Shown here: in pieces, positions 44,932 through 54,283 of the stretch
How the letters are laid out: the number at the start of each line of letters is the position of its first letter
Numbering within the stretch: position 1 is the first letter of the stretch
Source of the DNA: Pontibaca salina
Lineage (GTDB): Bacteria > Pseudomonadota > Alphaproteobacteria > Rhodobacterales > Rhodobacteraceae
Reading direction: 5' to 3'
Assembly: GCF_016307205.1 (NCBI RefSeq)
Contig: NZ_JAEIJD010000005.1
Location: 62,001-126,000 of the forward strand
Length of the DNA stretch: 64,000 nucleotides
The notes under the pieces: generated by a model
What the model was told of the DNA's origin: nothing
What the model saw: only the letters and a program-made list of their open reading frames with translations
Databases searched by the model: none
Program-made: the position numbers and the translations under genes

Positions 44932-46806
44932 ATGGAAAGTTTTCTTTATCAGGCCTCGATTTATCTGGCAGCCGCAGTGATCGCAGTGCCCTTTGCTGCG
45001 CGGTTGGGGCTTGGTTCGGTCTTGGGTTACCTAGCAGCCGGTATCATCATCGGCCCGGTTCTGGGCTTGGTGGGATCAGAAACCGAAGATTTGCAGCACT
45101 TTGCCGAATTCGGTGTTGTGATGATGCTATTTATGATCGGCCTAGAGCTTGAACCACGTGCGCTTTGGAACATGCGGCATCGCATGATCGGCATGGGCGG
45201 CGCGCAGATACTGTTATCGACCCTGTTGCTGATGGCGGCGGCGATGGCGCTCCGTCAGCCCTGGGAAGTGGCACTGGCAATCGGCATGACGCTGTCGCTG
45301 TCTTCAACCGCCATTGTTCTCCAGACCCTGTCGGAAAAAGGGTTGATGCAAACCCGTGGCGGGCGCTCGGTGTTTTCGGTGCTTTTGACGCAGGATATTG
45401 CGGTGATTCCGATACTCGCACTCCTGCCGCTTTTGGCAATCAGCGTGCCCATGGCTTGGACGCGGGGTGCGCCCTTCCCCCACGGGGACACTGCGATGCT
45501 CCCTTCCGAAACGATGTCGTTAGTCGATGGTCTGCCAGGCTGGGGCGTGACTCTGGTCACTGTGGCCGCCATTGCCGCCGTGATTCTTTCGGGTATCTAT
45601 CTGACGCGCCCGCTGTTTCGCTATATCCACGCGGCACGCTTGCGCGAGATGTATACCGCGCTGGCGCTGCTGATCGTGGTGGCAATTTCATTCCTGATGA
45701 CACTGGTCGGCCTCTCGCCTGCACTTGGCTCATTTCTGGCTGGTGTGGTGCTGGCAAACACTGAATTTCGTCACGAACTGGAAAGCGATCTGAACCCATT
45801 CAAAGGATTGTTGCTGGGTTTGTTTTTTATCACGGTCGGCGCGGGCATAAATTTCACCGCGTTTTTTAGCGAGCCCGACGACCTGATAGGACTGGCGCTG
45901 CTGGTTATTCTCGCCAAGGGGAGCGTGCTTTATCTGCTGGGCTGTATCTTTGGGCTGAAAGGCCGTGATCGCTGGCTGTTTACACTTTCTCTTGCGCAAG
46001 CGGGTGAATTTGGCTTTGTTCTGCTGGCTTTTGCTGTTCAGCAAAGCGTCATTCCGGTAAGTGTGTCGGAAAAGCTGTTGGTGATCATCGCACTAACTAT
46101 GCTGATCACGCCGCTTTTATTCATCCTTTATGATTTCCTGTCCTCCCGCATACGCGACCCGAAAAGAGACTACCCAGCTGACACGATCGATGACGAAGGC
46201 CCTGTAATCATCGCAGGAATCGGGAGATTTGGTCAGATCGTAAATCGACTGGTGCGCGCCAGCGGCTTCAAGACCGTGGTGCTGGACAGCGACATGGACA
46301 AGATTCAGTTGATGCGCAGATTCGGCTTCAAAAGCTTTCTCGGCGATCCCACGCGGCCCGAACTTCTTAATGCTGCAGGGCTGGCTAAGGCCCGTGTGCT
46401 GGTTGCGGCCATGGGTGATAAGAAAGCTAATACTCGCCTTGTCGTGTATGCCCGCCGCGAACGACCCGATCTGCACATCATTGCCCGCGCCCAAGATCGC
46501 AGTCATGCGTATCTGCTTTACCGGGCCGGAGCCAATGACATCGTCAGGGAGATGTTCGACAGTTCTCTGCGCGCCGGGCGCTACGTTCTGGAAAATGTCG
46601 GACTGAGCGAGTTCGAGGCTGCTGACGCAGCAAAGACGTTCTACACCCATGATCGATATTCGGTGCAACAACTGGCCGAGGTCTGGAACCCTGATATTCC
46701 GGACGGTCAGAACGCCGCCTATATCAACCGCACCCGTGAATTACAGAAAGAGCTGGAAAATGCCCTGCTCAATCAGGTGCTGGAGAAAGATCAACACTCG
46801 GCTTGA
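44932..46806 (+). CDS. CPA2 monovalent cation:proton antiporter, Kef type with TrkA-N domain
   Basis: 624 residues. About 12-13 membrane segments in the first 390 residues, with AFATSLSSTAIVLQTLSEKG-like sequence (TLSLSSTAIVLQTL) and FLAGVVLANTEFRHELESDLNPFKGLLLG typical of CPA2 exchangers and KefB/KefC. A cytosolic Rossmann domain begins at PVIIAGIGRFGQIVNRLVRA and includes VLDSDMDKIQLMRRFG and AGLAKARVLVAAMGDKKAN. Kef proteins are opened by glutathione adducts, but the Kef-type control cannot be confirmed. The neighbouring Lrp regulator may adjust its expression. Confidence 0.92.
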   Translation: MESFLYQASIYLAAAVIAVPFAARLGLGSVLGYLAAGIIIGPVLGLVGSETEDLQHFAEFGVVMMLFMIGLELEPRALWNMRHRMIGMGGAQILLSTLLLMAAAMALRQPWEVALAIGMTLSLSSTAIVLQTLSEKGLMQTRGGRSVFSVLLTQDIAVIPILALLPLLAISVPMAWTRGAPFPHGDTAMLPSETMSLVDGLPGWGVTLVTVAAIAAVILSGIYLTRPLFRYIHAARLREMYTALALLIVVAISFLMTLVGLSPALGSFLAGVVLANTEFRHELESDLNPFKGLLLGLFFITVGAGINFTAFFSEPDDLIGLALLVILAKGSVLYLLGCIFGLKGRDRWLFTLSLAQAGEFGFVLLAFAVQQSVIPVSVSEKLLVIIALTMLITPLLFILYDFLSSRIRDPKRDYPADTIDDEGPVIIAGIGRFGQIVNRLVRASGFKTVVLDSDMDKIQLMRRFGFKSFLGDPTRPELLNAAGLAKARVLVAAMGDKKANTRLVVYARRERPDLHIIARAQDRSHAYLLYRAGANDIVREMFDSSLRAGRYVLENVGLSEFEAADAAKTFYTHDRYSVQQLAEVWNPDIPDGQNAAYINRTRELQKELENALLNQVLEKDQHSA

Positions 46807-46808
46807 TC

Positions 46809-47825
46809 TCACGCGCTGCTGATACCGGCCTCGGCAAATGTTGCCATGCCTGAATGACAGGCGACAGCGCCGCGCAGAATCTGGATCGCAAGTGCCGCAC
46901 CTGTGCCTTCACCCAGACGCAGATCCAACGACAACAGCGGCTCCTTATCCAACACGCGCAACAGGGCCTTGTGCCCGATCTCAGCACTTTGATGGCCCGC
47001 CAATGCATGATCCAGCGCGCCGGGAGAGGTGTGTTGCAGGCAAGCGGCGGCAGCACAACAGATGAACCCATCGAGCAGAACCGGAATATGCAGCATTCGC
47101 GCCGCCGCAATCGCGCCAGCCATAGCAGCGATCTCGCGCCCTCCCAGACGGGTCAGAATATCGAGCCCGTCGCGCGCGTCCTCCGCATGGAGTGCCACGC
47201 CCTCGGCCACGACCCGGGTCTTGTTGACCAGCCCGGCATCATCCACGCCAGTGCCGCGTCCGGTCCAGCTGGCGGCGTCGCCCCCGAACAGCGCGTTGCA
47301 GATTGCCGCTGCCGAGGTGGTGTTGCCAATACCCATCTCTCCAACCACCAGCAGATCCGTCTTGGCATCGACTGCTTCCCAGCCAGCTTTCAATGCGGCC
47401 AGACACTCCTGTTCATCCATCGCAGGGCTTTGCGTGAAGTCACCTGTCGGACGGTCCAGTTCCAGAGCGTGGACGTCCATATGTGCGCCTGCCAGGCTGG
47501 CAAGCTGATTGATCGCCGCCCCACCCGCGTTAAAATTCGCGACCATTTGCGCCGTGACCTCGGCCGGAAACGCCGACACCCCCTGCGCGCAAACACCATG
47601 ATTACCCGCGAACACCAGGGCTTGCGGGCTCCGGATTTCCGGGCGCGCGGTGCCGCGCCAACCGGCATACCAGATCGCCAATTCTTCAAGCCGCCCCAGC
47701 GCGCCGGGGGGTTTGGTCAACTGCCGGTCACGCGCGACGGCTGCCTCACGCGCATTCATGTCGGCGCAGGTGGCACTATTCAGGATTGTGCGGAATCCGT
47801 CGAGATCGGAAAAATCGGGCAGCAT
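46809..47825 (-). CDS. cobT: Nicotinate-nucleotide:dimethylbenzimidazole phosphoribosyltransferase
   Basis: 338 residues. Makes alpha-ribazole phosphate, the lower-ligand precursor for cobalamin. Features: AWAG and [21 protein letters not shown] near the N-terminus, [22 protein letters not shown], and [15 protein letters not shown] with the catalytic Glu near the C-terminus. It is divergent from cobS, which adds the product to the corrin; the rest of the pathway is not in this window. Confidence 0.96.
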   Translation of the reverse strand: MLPDFSDLDGFRTILNSATCADMNAREAAVARDRQLTKPPGALGRLEELAIWYAGWRGTARPEIRSPQALVFAGNHGVCAQGVSAFPAEVTAQMVANFNAGGAAINQLASLAGAHMDVHALELDRPTGDFTQSPAMDEQECLAALKAGWEAVDAKTDLLVVGEMGIGNTTSAAAICNALFGGDAASWTGRGTGVDDAGLVNKTRVVAEGVALHAEDARDGLDILTRLGGREIAAMAGAIAAARMLHIPVLLDGFICCAAAACLQHTSPGALDHALAGHQSAEIGHKALLRVLDKEPLLSLDLRLGEGTGAALAIQILRGAVACHSGMATFAEAGISSA

Positions 47826-47898
47826 GAAGGTCTCTTTGCAATGGCGGTGCAGCGGTGTTTAACGGCTGTATCGGCTCCGGCAACTGCTTGAAAGGCCA

Positions 47899-48672
47899 AT
47901 GATGCGTGAAACCCTCAATACCAGCCTCGCCCGCCCTGTCGATCTGGCCATTGCTGCCGTGTTGTTAACACGCCTGCCGCTGCCTGTGCTGCAGGATGCG
48001 ACATTTGAGCGACAAACACAGGCGGTTTGGGCTTTTCCAGTGGTCGGTGCGGCTGTTGCCCTGCTTGCTGGCAGTATTGGCTGGATTGCTCTGGCCCTTG
48101 GATTGCCGGGTGTGATCACGGCACTGCTGGTCCTAGGGGCGCAAATCATCATCACCGGAGCGATGCACGAGGACGGCTTGGCCGATAGCGCCGATGGCAT
48201 CTGGGGGGGCTTTGACGCAAAGCGGCGGCTTGCAATCATGCGGGACAGCCATATCGGAACCTATGGCGTTCTGGCGTTGATCCTGTCGCTGGGTCTGCGC
48301 TGGGGCGCACTGACCGGTTTAATCGTTTCTGGGTATCTTTGGGGCCCATTATTGGTGGCAGCAACCCTGTCGCGCGCCGGATTGCCGGTTCTGATGGCCA
48401 CTCTTCCCCATGCCCGTAGCGACGGGTTGTCGCATCGGGTCGGCAGGCCCGAGACGGCGACCGTCGCTGTGGCGGTGCTGCTCGGGCTGGGATTCGCGCT
48501 AATGGGAACAGGCTGGCTCGCTTTGCTTGTCGCGACCACCTTGGCGGCTGTTCTGACCGGACTGGGCGCGCTCGCCAAAGCGCGAATCGGCGGCCAGACC
48601 GGCGACATACTGGGCGCCGCACAGCAATTGGGCGAGATCGCGGTGCTGCTCACCCTGCTAGCTGTCATATGA
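47899..48672 (+). CDS. cobS: Adenosylcobinamide-GDP ribazoletransferase
   Basis: 257 residues, integral inner-membrane enzyme with about six to seven segments. Joins adenosylcobinamide-GDP and alpha-ribazole (phosphate), the last step of cobalamin assembly. The diagnostic GAMHEDGLADSADGIWGG is complete, with the Asp residues for Mg, followed by RLAIMRDSHIGTYGVLAL. Two adjacent ATG codons (47899, 47902) could each serve. Divergent from cobT, whose product it uses. Confidence 0.95.
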   Translation: MMRETLNTSLARPVDLAIAAVLLTRLPLPVLQDATFERQTQAVWAFPVVGAAVALLAGSIGWIALALGLPGVITALLVLGAQIIITGAMHEDGLADSADGIWGGFDAKRRLAIMRDSHIGTYGVLALILSLGLRWGALTGLIVSGYLWGPLLVAATLSRAGLPVLMATLPHARSDGLSHRVGRPETATVAVAVLLGLGFALMGTGWLALLVATTLAAVLTGLGALAKARIGGQTGDILGAAQQLGEIAVLLTLLAVI

Positions 48673-48699
48673 GATGAAAAGATATGCCCCAAGCGAAAA

Positions 48700-48720
48700 C
48701 CGCGCCCGGCAAGGGCGCGG
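48700..48720 (-). terminator. Intrinsic terminator of carD
   Basis: An 8-bp perfect GC stem (48700-48707 with 48713-48720) with a 5-base loop, followed in the minus direction by TTTTCGCTT. Confidence 0.75.
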
Positions 48721-48746
48721 TACTCAAATTCTGTGGCGGTTGCGAA

Positions 48747-49256
48747 TCACGCGGCGCGCGACATCAGCACTTCATCGACCTGCTTGGCGGCTTGAGCTTC
48801 ATCCCCCCCCGAAACTGCGGCCACTTCGCGGGTCAACCGCTCGAGCGCGGCCTCATATAGCTGGCGCTCGGAATAGCTTTGCTCGCGCTGATCATCGGTG
48901 CGATGCAGATCGCGTACCACCTCGGCAATCAAGATCAAGTCACCGGAGTTGATCTTTTGCTCGTACTCTTGCGCACGGCGCGACCACATTGCACGCTTGA
49001 CCCGTGCCCGGCCCTTCAAGGTGGTCATCGCCTTATCGATCATGTCGGGGCTCGCCAAAGACCGCATCCCAATAACCGTGGCCTTATCGGTCGGAACACG
49101 CAGTGTCATCTTGTCCTTCTCAAACGACAAGACAAACATCTCAAGGGTCAGACCCGCAACTTCCTGCTCTTCAATCGAAACGATCTTTCCAACGCCATGC
49201 GCTGGATAAACGACGTAATCATTGGGACGAAATTCGCTTTTCTTGGTCTTTGACAT
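48747..49256 (-). CDS. carD: CarD-family transcription factor
   Basis: 169 residues. Binds the RNA polymerase beta subunit and stabilises open complexes at housekeeping promoters; well known in Rhodobacter relatives. The N-terminal Tudor-like RID is clear: FRPNDYVVYPAHGVGKIVSIEEQEV, then LTLEMFVLSFEKDKMTLRVP. The C-terminal helical DNA-binding part contains RARVKRAMWSRRAQEYEQKINSG and the Trp that contacts the minor groove. A terminator follows. fdxA lies upstream, after a 265-base gap holding the fdxA terminator. Confidence 0.96.
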   Translation of the reverse strand: MSKTKKSEFRPNDYVVYPAHGVGKIVSIEEQEVAGLTLEMFVLSFEKDKMTLRVPTDKATVIGMRSLASPDMIDKAMTTLKGRARVKRAMWSRRAQEYEQKINSGDLILIAEVVRDLHRTDDQREQSYSERQLYEAALERLTREVAAVSGGDEAQAAKQVDEVLMSRAA

Positions 49257-49414
49257 TCAGGTTTCCTTCGCTTCAAGTCGGCTCACTCGCTGGGTCAGCA
49301 GACCAAAGCGGTATCTACGCCCTGATCAGCCGCGTATTCGATAACTCGCTGATCCCCGCGTTGATGAGCAACCAAGGATCCGCCATTTCGATTTTATTGA
49401 GATCAGTATATCAC

Positions 49415-49444
49415 AAAAACCGACGCTTCGGAAGGTGTCGTCGG
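49415..49444 (-). terminator. Intrinsic terminator of fdxA
   Basis: A 6-bp stem CCGACG/CGTCGG (49420-49425 with 49439-49444) around a 13-base loop, then TTTTTG in the minus direction. It stands about 78 bases after the fdxA stop. Confidence 0.55.
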
Positions 49445-49521
49445 GTCAAGTGAGTGCGATTAGCTACTTCTGGCTAAAAAAGCCTAGGGATGATGCAAAC
49501 CGCTGTCAAGGATTGAGCAGG

Positions 49522-49860
49522 TCAACCGCCCTCGCCTGGGGCCTCGGAAAAGTACTTTTCCAGTTTACCGTCCTCACCATCGCGCTCTTCGGCTTCGGGC
49601 AGCGGGTCTTTTTTCGTTATAATCACGGGCCAAAGCTCGGCATATTTGCGATTGAACTCGACCCACTTTTCCGTGTCTGGTTCGGTATCGGGACGGATTG
49701 CATCGGCAGGGCATTCTGGCTCGCATACGCCGCAGTCGATACATTCGTCAGGATGAATCACCAGCATATTCTCGCCCTCATAGAAACAATCCACGGGGCA
49801 GACCTCGACACAGTCGGTATATTTGCATGCGATGCAGGCATCATTGACGATATAAGTCAT
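49522..49860 (-). CDS. fdxA: 7Fe-8S ferredoxin FdxA
   Basis: 112 residues. Small electron carrier with one [3Fe-4S] and one [4Fe-4S] cluster. Cys9, Cys17 and Cys50 fit the 3Fe site; Cys21, Cys40, Cys43 and Cys46 fit the 4Fe site ([21 protein letters not shown]). Cys12 and Cys25 are additional. The C-terminal tail is acidic and about 50 residues long, as in FdxA of Azotobacter type. It lies between the S4 protein gene and carD, an order shared across alphaproteobacteria. Confidence 0.95.
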   Translation of the reverse strand: MTYIVNDACIACKYTDCVEVCPVDCFYEGENMLVIHPDECIDCGVCEPECPADAIRPDTEPDTEKWVEFNRKYAELWPVIITKKDPLPEAEERDGEDGKLEKYFSEAPGEGG

Positions 49861-50020
49861 GGGTGAGCTTTCAGTTTAACGTCTAGTGCCTAGCTAGATC
49901 ACACGCAGCGGATCTTCAAGCGCCTGACATGCGGAAAGACCGCGGATCACAGGCTTTCCGCCCGTTTGGCCCGGTTTCCCATTGGGCACGCTTTTCCGAC
50001 CCCGATGTTCCGAAAAAGGG

Positions 50021-50398
50021 TCAGAAAGCCTCATCTTGGCCTTTGCGAAACTCGTCGATCAGGCGGCGATCGCGTTTTGTCGGGCGTTCGCCGACCCGAC
50101 CGACACGGGATTCATCGGTTGCTGGCGGAGTGAGATCGCAAAACAACGTCCGCGCCTCGGTCGCTGGACCACGACGGGTGCCGATGGCGGAGACACGTAC
50201 CACCCTTATCTGAGCACCTTGGGGAAATGTCAGGACATCATCGATGGCGACCAACTGTGCGGGTCGTGTTACCCGCACAGAGTTCAGTCGCACCTGACCA
50301 TCGCTGACAATCCGCGCCGCCAAGCTGCGGGTCTTGAAGAATCGCGCCTGCCAAAGCCACTTGTCGATACGAAGCTTCTCGCCACCGCTGCCAGACAC
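50021..50398 (-). CDS. S4-domain RNA-binding protein (Hsp15-like)
   Basis: 125 residues. An S4 domain fills the N-terminal half: LRIDKWLWQARFFKTRSLAARIVSDGQVRLNSVRVTRPAQLV. Hsp15 (HslR) rescues stalled 50S subunits carrying nascent chains. The C-terminus is basic (ERPTKRDRRLIDEFR). The start is GTG, one base after the helicase stop, so it is probably co-translated with that gene. Whether it is heat-induced here is not visible. Confidence 0.9.
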   Translation of the reverse strand: MSGSGGEKLRIDKWLWQARFFKTRSLAARIVSDGQVRLNSVRVTRPAQLVAIDDVLTFPQGAQIRVVRVSAIGTRRGPATEARTLFCDLTPPATDESRVGRVGERPTKRDRRLIDEFRKGQDEAF

Positions 50399-50399
50399 G

Positions 50400-53288
50400 C
50401 TATTTGCTGTCTTTCAGCCCCATCAGCGCCGCTGCAAAGGGGTTGTCGGGGTCGATTTTCTTTTCCTGGCGAGGGGGCCGGGCGGAAGCAGACTTGCCTC
50501 TTTGCGCGCCTTTATCTCCGCCTGCCTTCCTGGCTTGCGGCTTGCCACGTGGCCGGGGCGGCTTTTTGCCCTGCGGTTTGCCACTATGGCGAGGACGCGA
50601 CCACGTGAAGGTATAAAACACTTCTTCTTCCGGCGTGGTGTCGGCAGGTGTCGCATCCGGAGCGGTTCCGACGGGGATTTCACCATCGTCAACTTCGGGG
50701 ATATCATCATCCGCTTTCGCCTGTGTAGGAGGCTCCTCCACAATAGGGGCCGCCCCCTCAGCGGGAATGTCTGCAACCCCGGCCGGCCTATCAGCGGCCT
50801 CGGGCGACGCCGGGGGATCACTCGGCACGACCGGAGGCACATCGCGCCCAACATCCATAACTGGCTGATCCTTTTCCGGGTCCTCATCAACTGGCTGTGG
50901 TACTGGCGTCTTGACCTTGGCGCGCTCGCCGCGTTCGGCACGATAGCCCAGTCCCTGCATCAGATCGGCGAATTGCTCAAGTGTCATGCCGGTGATCGAC
51001 AACATGTCGGCGCTCGCCTCGAATCCGGCACGGCTATCCTGTGCGCGCAGCATGTCCGCCAGCCGTTCCAGCATATCGATGCGAATCGCCCGCTCGCCCG
51101 CAGCGTAATAGCCGCACATCGCGTGATAGCCTTGCGGCGCTTCGCGCAAGGCCGGCACGGTCACCAGACCCGGTGGCGGAGCCTCGGGGAAATCATCCAG
51201 CCCCCGCGCCAAGGACCAGAGCACCAACCGCAACCGTGTTGGTGCGGGCTTGAGCAGCAGGGGCATAAAAATAGTGAACTGGCCAAAGCGCAGCCCATGT
51301 TTGCGCAGCGCCCCGCGTGCGTCCTGATCAAGATCCTTGACCTCGGCTGCCACTTCGACACGGGGCAGGATACCCAGTGCCTCGACCATGCGAAACGCGA
51401 AACCTTTGGTCAGACCGGTCAGTGTCTCATCGCGTTGCAAGGTCAGAAGGGGTTCCAACAGCGCGGCGATCTTGCGGTCGATGAAATGTTGCAGGCGGCG
51501 CTGGACTTTTTCGGCCACTTCGGGACCGGCCTCATCGTCCACAAAAGCCACAACCTGCGGCTTCAGTGGCTCAGACCCGGCGGTCAACTTGCCAACAGCC
51601 GCATCGCCCCACATCAACCCACCCTGTTCGGTAAAGTCGATCTCGGTATCCGGAGCATTGTAGAAGCGATCCGCGCGCAGATGAAACTGCGGCCCCAGCG
51701 CCTGCAGCGCTGCGGATTTGACCGCCTTGTCCGCGACCCCGGCTTCCCCCTTGTCAGGCAGAAAGCTGAACCCGCTCAACCGTCCAACATATTCACCTTC
51801 GACGGTCACGTCGCCCTTGTCATTCACTTCGGCCAAAAGGGCCTCCTTTTGCTTGAGCCGGCGCAGCAACACGGATGTACGCCGATCCACAAATCGTTGC
51901 GTCAAACGCTCGTGCAGCGCATCTGACACCCTATCTTCTACCGCGCGGGTTTCGCTACGCCAATGCTTTTCATCACGCGTCCAGCCCTTGCGTTGCGCCA
52001 CATAGGTCCATGTGCGGATATATGCCAGACGCTTGCTTAACGTATCAATATCGCCATCGGTTCGATCAATCTGGCGAATTTGTCGCGCCAGCCAGTCATC
52101 GGGCACGGCACCACGCTCATGCAGGTGGTTGAATATCGCGCTCAATAGCCCGGCATGTTCGCCGCGACTGATTCCACGGAAATCCGGAATTCGGCAGACA
52201 TCCCAGAGCAGGCGCACAGAGTTCGGGTCGCTGGCACGGGCCGTAACCTCGGCAAACTGGGACAGAGATTTCAGCGCCGCCAGATCGTCGGCCTCGCGCG
52301 CGCGGGCCAGATGTTCGCTCTCCGGTGCGGTCTCAAGCGAAGCGATTAGCGCCTCAATGTTACCGTATTGCAGCGCCGCACTGCGCCAGTTCACTTTTTT
52401 CAATGGCGCAAAGCGGTGATCCATGATCGCCTGCGCAACCGCATCATCCAGCGGGCTGGCTTCGCCGGTGACGCCAAAGGTGCCATCCGACATGCCCCGC
52501 CCTGCCCGTCCGGCGATCTGAGCCAGTTCATTGGGCGCGAGCGGGCGCATCCGCCGGCCATCGAATTTGGTCAGCGACGAGAACGCCACATGGTCGATAT
52601 CAAGGTTCAGCCCCATGCCGATCGCATCGGTCGCAACCAGATAATCGACCTCGCCGTTCTGATAGAGCGCCACCTGCGCGTTGCGCGTGCGCGGTGACAA
52701 TGCGCCCATCACGACCGCTGCACCGCCTTTTTGCCGGCGCAAAAGCTCGGCAATGGCATAAACGTTTTCGACCGAGAACCCGACGATGGCACTGCGCGCC
52801 GGCATGCGGGAAATCTTTTTCGACCCGACATACACCAGCTGCGACATGCGTTCGCGGTGCATGAATTGCGCCTCGGGCACAAGGGCAGCAATCGGGCCGC
52901 GCATGGTGTCCGACCCCAGAAACTGGGTTTCATGCAGCCCCCGCATCCGTAACAGACGGTCGGTAAAGACGTGGCCGCGCTCGGGATCGGCACAAAGCTG
53001 GATCTCGTCCACGGCGACGAAATCGGTCCCCATGCCCTCGGGCATCGCCTCGACCGTGCAGACCCAGTATTGGGTGCGCGGCGGCACGATGCGCTCTTCG
53101 CCAGTGACCAAGGCCACCACTGACGGCCCGCGAATCGCCACGATGCGGTCATAAACCTCACGCGCAAGCAACCGCAGCGGCAGGCCGATGATTCCGGTGC
53201 GATAGCCCAGCATCCGCTCGATGGCATAATGGGTCTTGCCAGTATTGGTCGGGCCAAGAATGGCCATGATACGTGATGCGCCGGTCAC
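50400..53288 (-). CDS. SUV3-like DExH RNA helicase
   Basis: 962 residues; alphaproteobacterial relative of mitochondrial SUV3. Walker A GPTNTGKTHYAIERML at 12-19 and beyond, DExH-type VAVDEIQLCADPERG, SDTMRGPIAAL, then the second RecA domain with YLVATDAIGMGLNLDIDHV and QIAGRAGRGMSDG. The middle is a SUV3 helical part; the last 250 residues are disordered, acidic, then Lys/Arg-rich (GKPQGKKPPRPRGKPQARKAG), likely for RNA or protein contact. It is the first gene of the helicase-S4-fdxA-carD group. An alternative start is Met8. The function is probably RNA turnover or ribosome work. Confidence 0.93.
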   Translation of the reverse strand: MTGASRIMAILGPTNTGKTHYAIERMLGYRTGIIGLPLRLLAREVYDRIVAIRGPSVVALVTGEERIVPPRTQYWVCTVEAMPEGMGTDFVAVDEIQLCADPERGHVFTDRLLRMRGLHETQFLGSDTMRGPIAALVPEAQFMHRERMSQLVYVGSKKISRMPARSAIVGFSVENVYAIAELLRRQKGGAAVVMGALSPRTRNAQVALYQNGEVDYLVATDAIGMGLNLDIDHVAFSSLTKFDGRRMRPLAPNELAQIAGRAGRGMSDGTFGVTGEASPLDDAVAQAIMDHRFAPLKKVNWRSAALQYGNIEALIASLETAPESEHLARAREADDLAALKSLSQFAEVTARASDPNSVRLLWDVCRIPDFRGISRGEHAGLLSAIFNHLHERGAVPDDWLARQIRQIDRTDGDIDTLSKRLAYIRTWTYVAQRKGWTRDEKHWRSETRAVEDRVSDALHERLTQRFVDRRTSVLLRRLKQKEALLAEVNDKGDVTVEGEYVGRLSGFSFLPDKGEAGVADKAVKSAALQALGPQFHLRADRFYNAPDTEIDFTEQGGLMWGDAAVGKLTAGSEPLKPQVVAFVDDEAGPEVAEKVQRRLQHFIDRKIAALLEPLLTLQRDETLTGLTKGFAFRMVEALGILPRVEVAAEVKDLDQDARGALRKHGLRFGQFTIFMPLLLKPAPTRLRLVLWSLARGLDDFPEAPPPGLVTVPALREAPQGYHAMCGYYAAGERAIRIDMLERLADMLRAQDSRAGFEASADMLSITGMTLEQFADLMQGLGYRAERGERAKVKTPVPQPVDEDPEKDQPVMDVGRDVPPVVPSDPPASPEAADRPAGVADIPAEGAAPIVEEPPTQAKADDDIPEVDDGEIPVGTAPDATPADTTPEEEVFYTFTWSRPRHSGKPQGKKPPRPRGKPQARKAGGDKGAQRGKSASARPPRQEKKIDPDNPFAAALMGLKDSK

Positions 53289-53321
53289 ATATGCTCCCTG
53301 TCGCCCTGCTCGGTGCGGAAT

Positions 53322-53903
53322 TTACAAGTCTTGGCCCTGAACAACAGGCCGCAGCCGGTCCAGCGCCTCAATCACATCCTCATGGTGCGGGTGTATAGCC
53401 TGCGCGTGACGATAAGCAAGGAAGGCGCGTTGCGGATCGCCAAGCTGTTCCAAAATCGCCCCAAGACCATAGATGGCGTTATAATTGGCTGGATTCAGTA
53501 CCAGAGCACGTTCCAGATCGGCCAGCGCCGGGCCAAGCAAATCGGCGTTGAAATAGGCCGAGGCGCGGCCATGCCAACCTTCGGCAAATTCTGGTGCATG
53601 ATCCGTGAGCGCGGTCAGGTGCTCGATCGCGGCCGCGACATCGTGATTCTCCAACGCATCCCGTCCACGCTCCAGCAAGAGATCCATCGCAGGGGATCCG
53701 CTTTTGGTCCACAGAGCCTGCAACTGCCGGTCAATTCGCGACGCTTCCTGCTCATTTGCACTGGCCAGCGCGGCAAGAAGCGCCGCTTCGCTCATGCTCT
53801 CCGGCTGCTCCGCTGGGGTTTGCGCAACCAAGGGTAAGGAAAACATAAATATGATCAGAAATGCCGCGACGGTAGGTTTGTGCTTGGGGATTTCTATGCT
53901 CAT
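53322..53903 (-). CDS. Exported TPR-repeat protein
   Basis: 193 residues from MSIEIPKHKPTVAAF; a signal peptide with hydrophobic core (FLIIFMFSLPLVAQ) is likely cut near residue 27. Three to four tetratricopeptide repeats follow (AIEHLTALTDHAPEFAEGWH, ALADLERALVLNPANYNAIY, PQRAFLAYRHAQAIHPHHED). It probably binds partner proteins in the periplasm. It lies 33 bases before the helicase gene on the same strand and may share its transcript. Confidence 0.85.
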   Translation of the reverse strand: MSIEIPKHKPTVAAFLIIFMFSLPLVAQTPAEQPESMSEAALLAALASANEQEASRIDRQLQALWTKSGSPAMDLLLERGRDALENHDVAAAIEHLTALTDHAPEFAEGWHGRASAYFNADLLGPALADLERALVLNPANYNAIYGLGAILEQLGDPQRAFLAYRHAQAIHPHHEDVIEALDRLRPVVQGQDL

Positions 53904-53992
53904 ATCAGGGACCAATGTAACCACGTGCGCTGTGAATTCCAGTGTCGGAGCCTTCACATTCGCGACGACAAGATGAAATCACGAGGATCAAC

Positions 53993-54283
53993 ATGAGCGA
54001 CTTCCTGAAAAAGGCTGCCACCGAATTGAACCAGAAGATCACGGCGGGCGCCTTTGACGGCCGGGCCAAGTTCAATGTGCAAGGCGAAGGCACCATCATC
54101 ATCGACCAAAACGGCGCCCGCGTTGCCGATGAAGACGCCGATGTGACGTTGAGCGCGGACGCCGACACCTTCCGCTCAATTTTTGAGGGCGACCTCAACC
54201 CAACAAGCGCGTTCATGTCCGGCAAACTATCCGTGGAGGGCGATATGGGGATGGCGATGAAGCTGGCTGCGACCCTCGCCTGA
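53993..54283 (+). CDS. SCP2-type sterol/lipid-carrier protein
   Basis: 96 residues covering the SCP2 fold: LKKAATELNQKI, then GRAKFNVQGEGTIIID, VTLSADADTFRSIFEGDLNPTSAFMSGKLSVEGDMGMAMKL. It has a lipid-binding hydrophobic cavity; the ligand in bacteria is not known. ATG at 53993 follows ACGAGGATCAAC. Its stop overlaps the next start (TGATG), so it is translated with the lysophospholipase-like gene, which suggests a shared lipid role. Confidence 0.93.
   Translation: MSDFLKKAATELNQKITAGAFDGRAKFNVQGEGTIIIDQNGARVADEDADVTLSADADTFRSIFEGDLNPTSAFMSGKLSVEGDMGMAMKLAATLA

Noticed and set aside
47826-47898. Cobalamin riboswitch between cobT and cobS
   Set aside because: The gap is only 73 bases, far too short, and has no B12-box-like sequence.
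49931-49961. GCGGAAAG/CTTTCCGC hairpin between fdxA and the S4 gene as a terminator
   Set aside because: The 8-bp stem is real, but there is no T run in the minus direction and the loop is 15 bases, so I do not call it.
50334-51926. 530-codon open frame antisense to the SUV3-like helicase
   Set aside because: The opposite strand encodes a clear helicase; this frame shows no domain or start signal.
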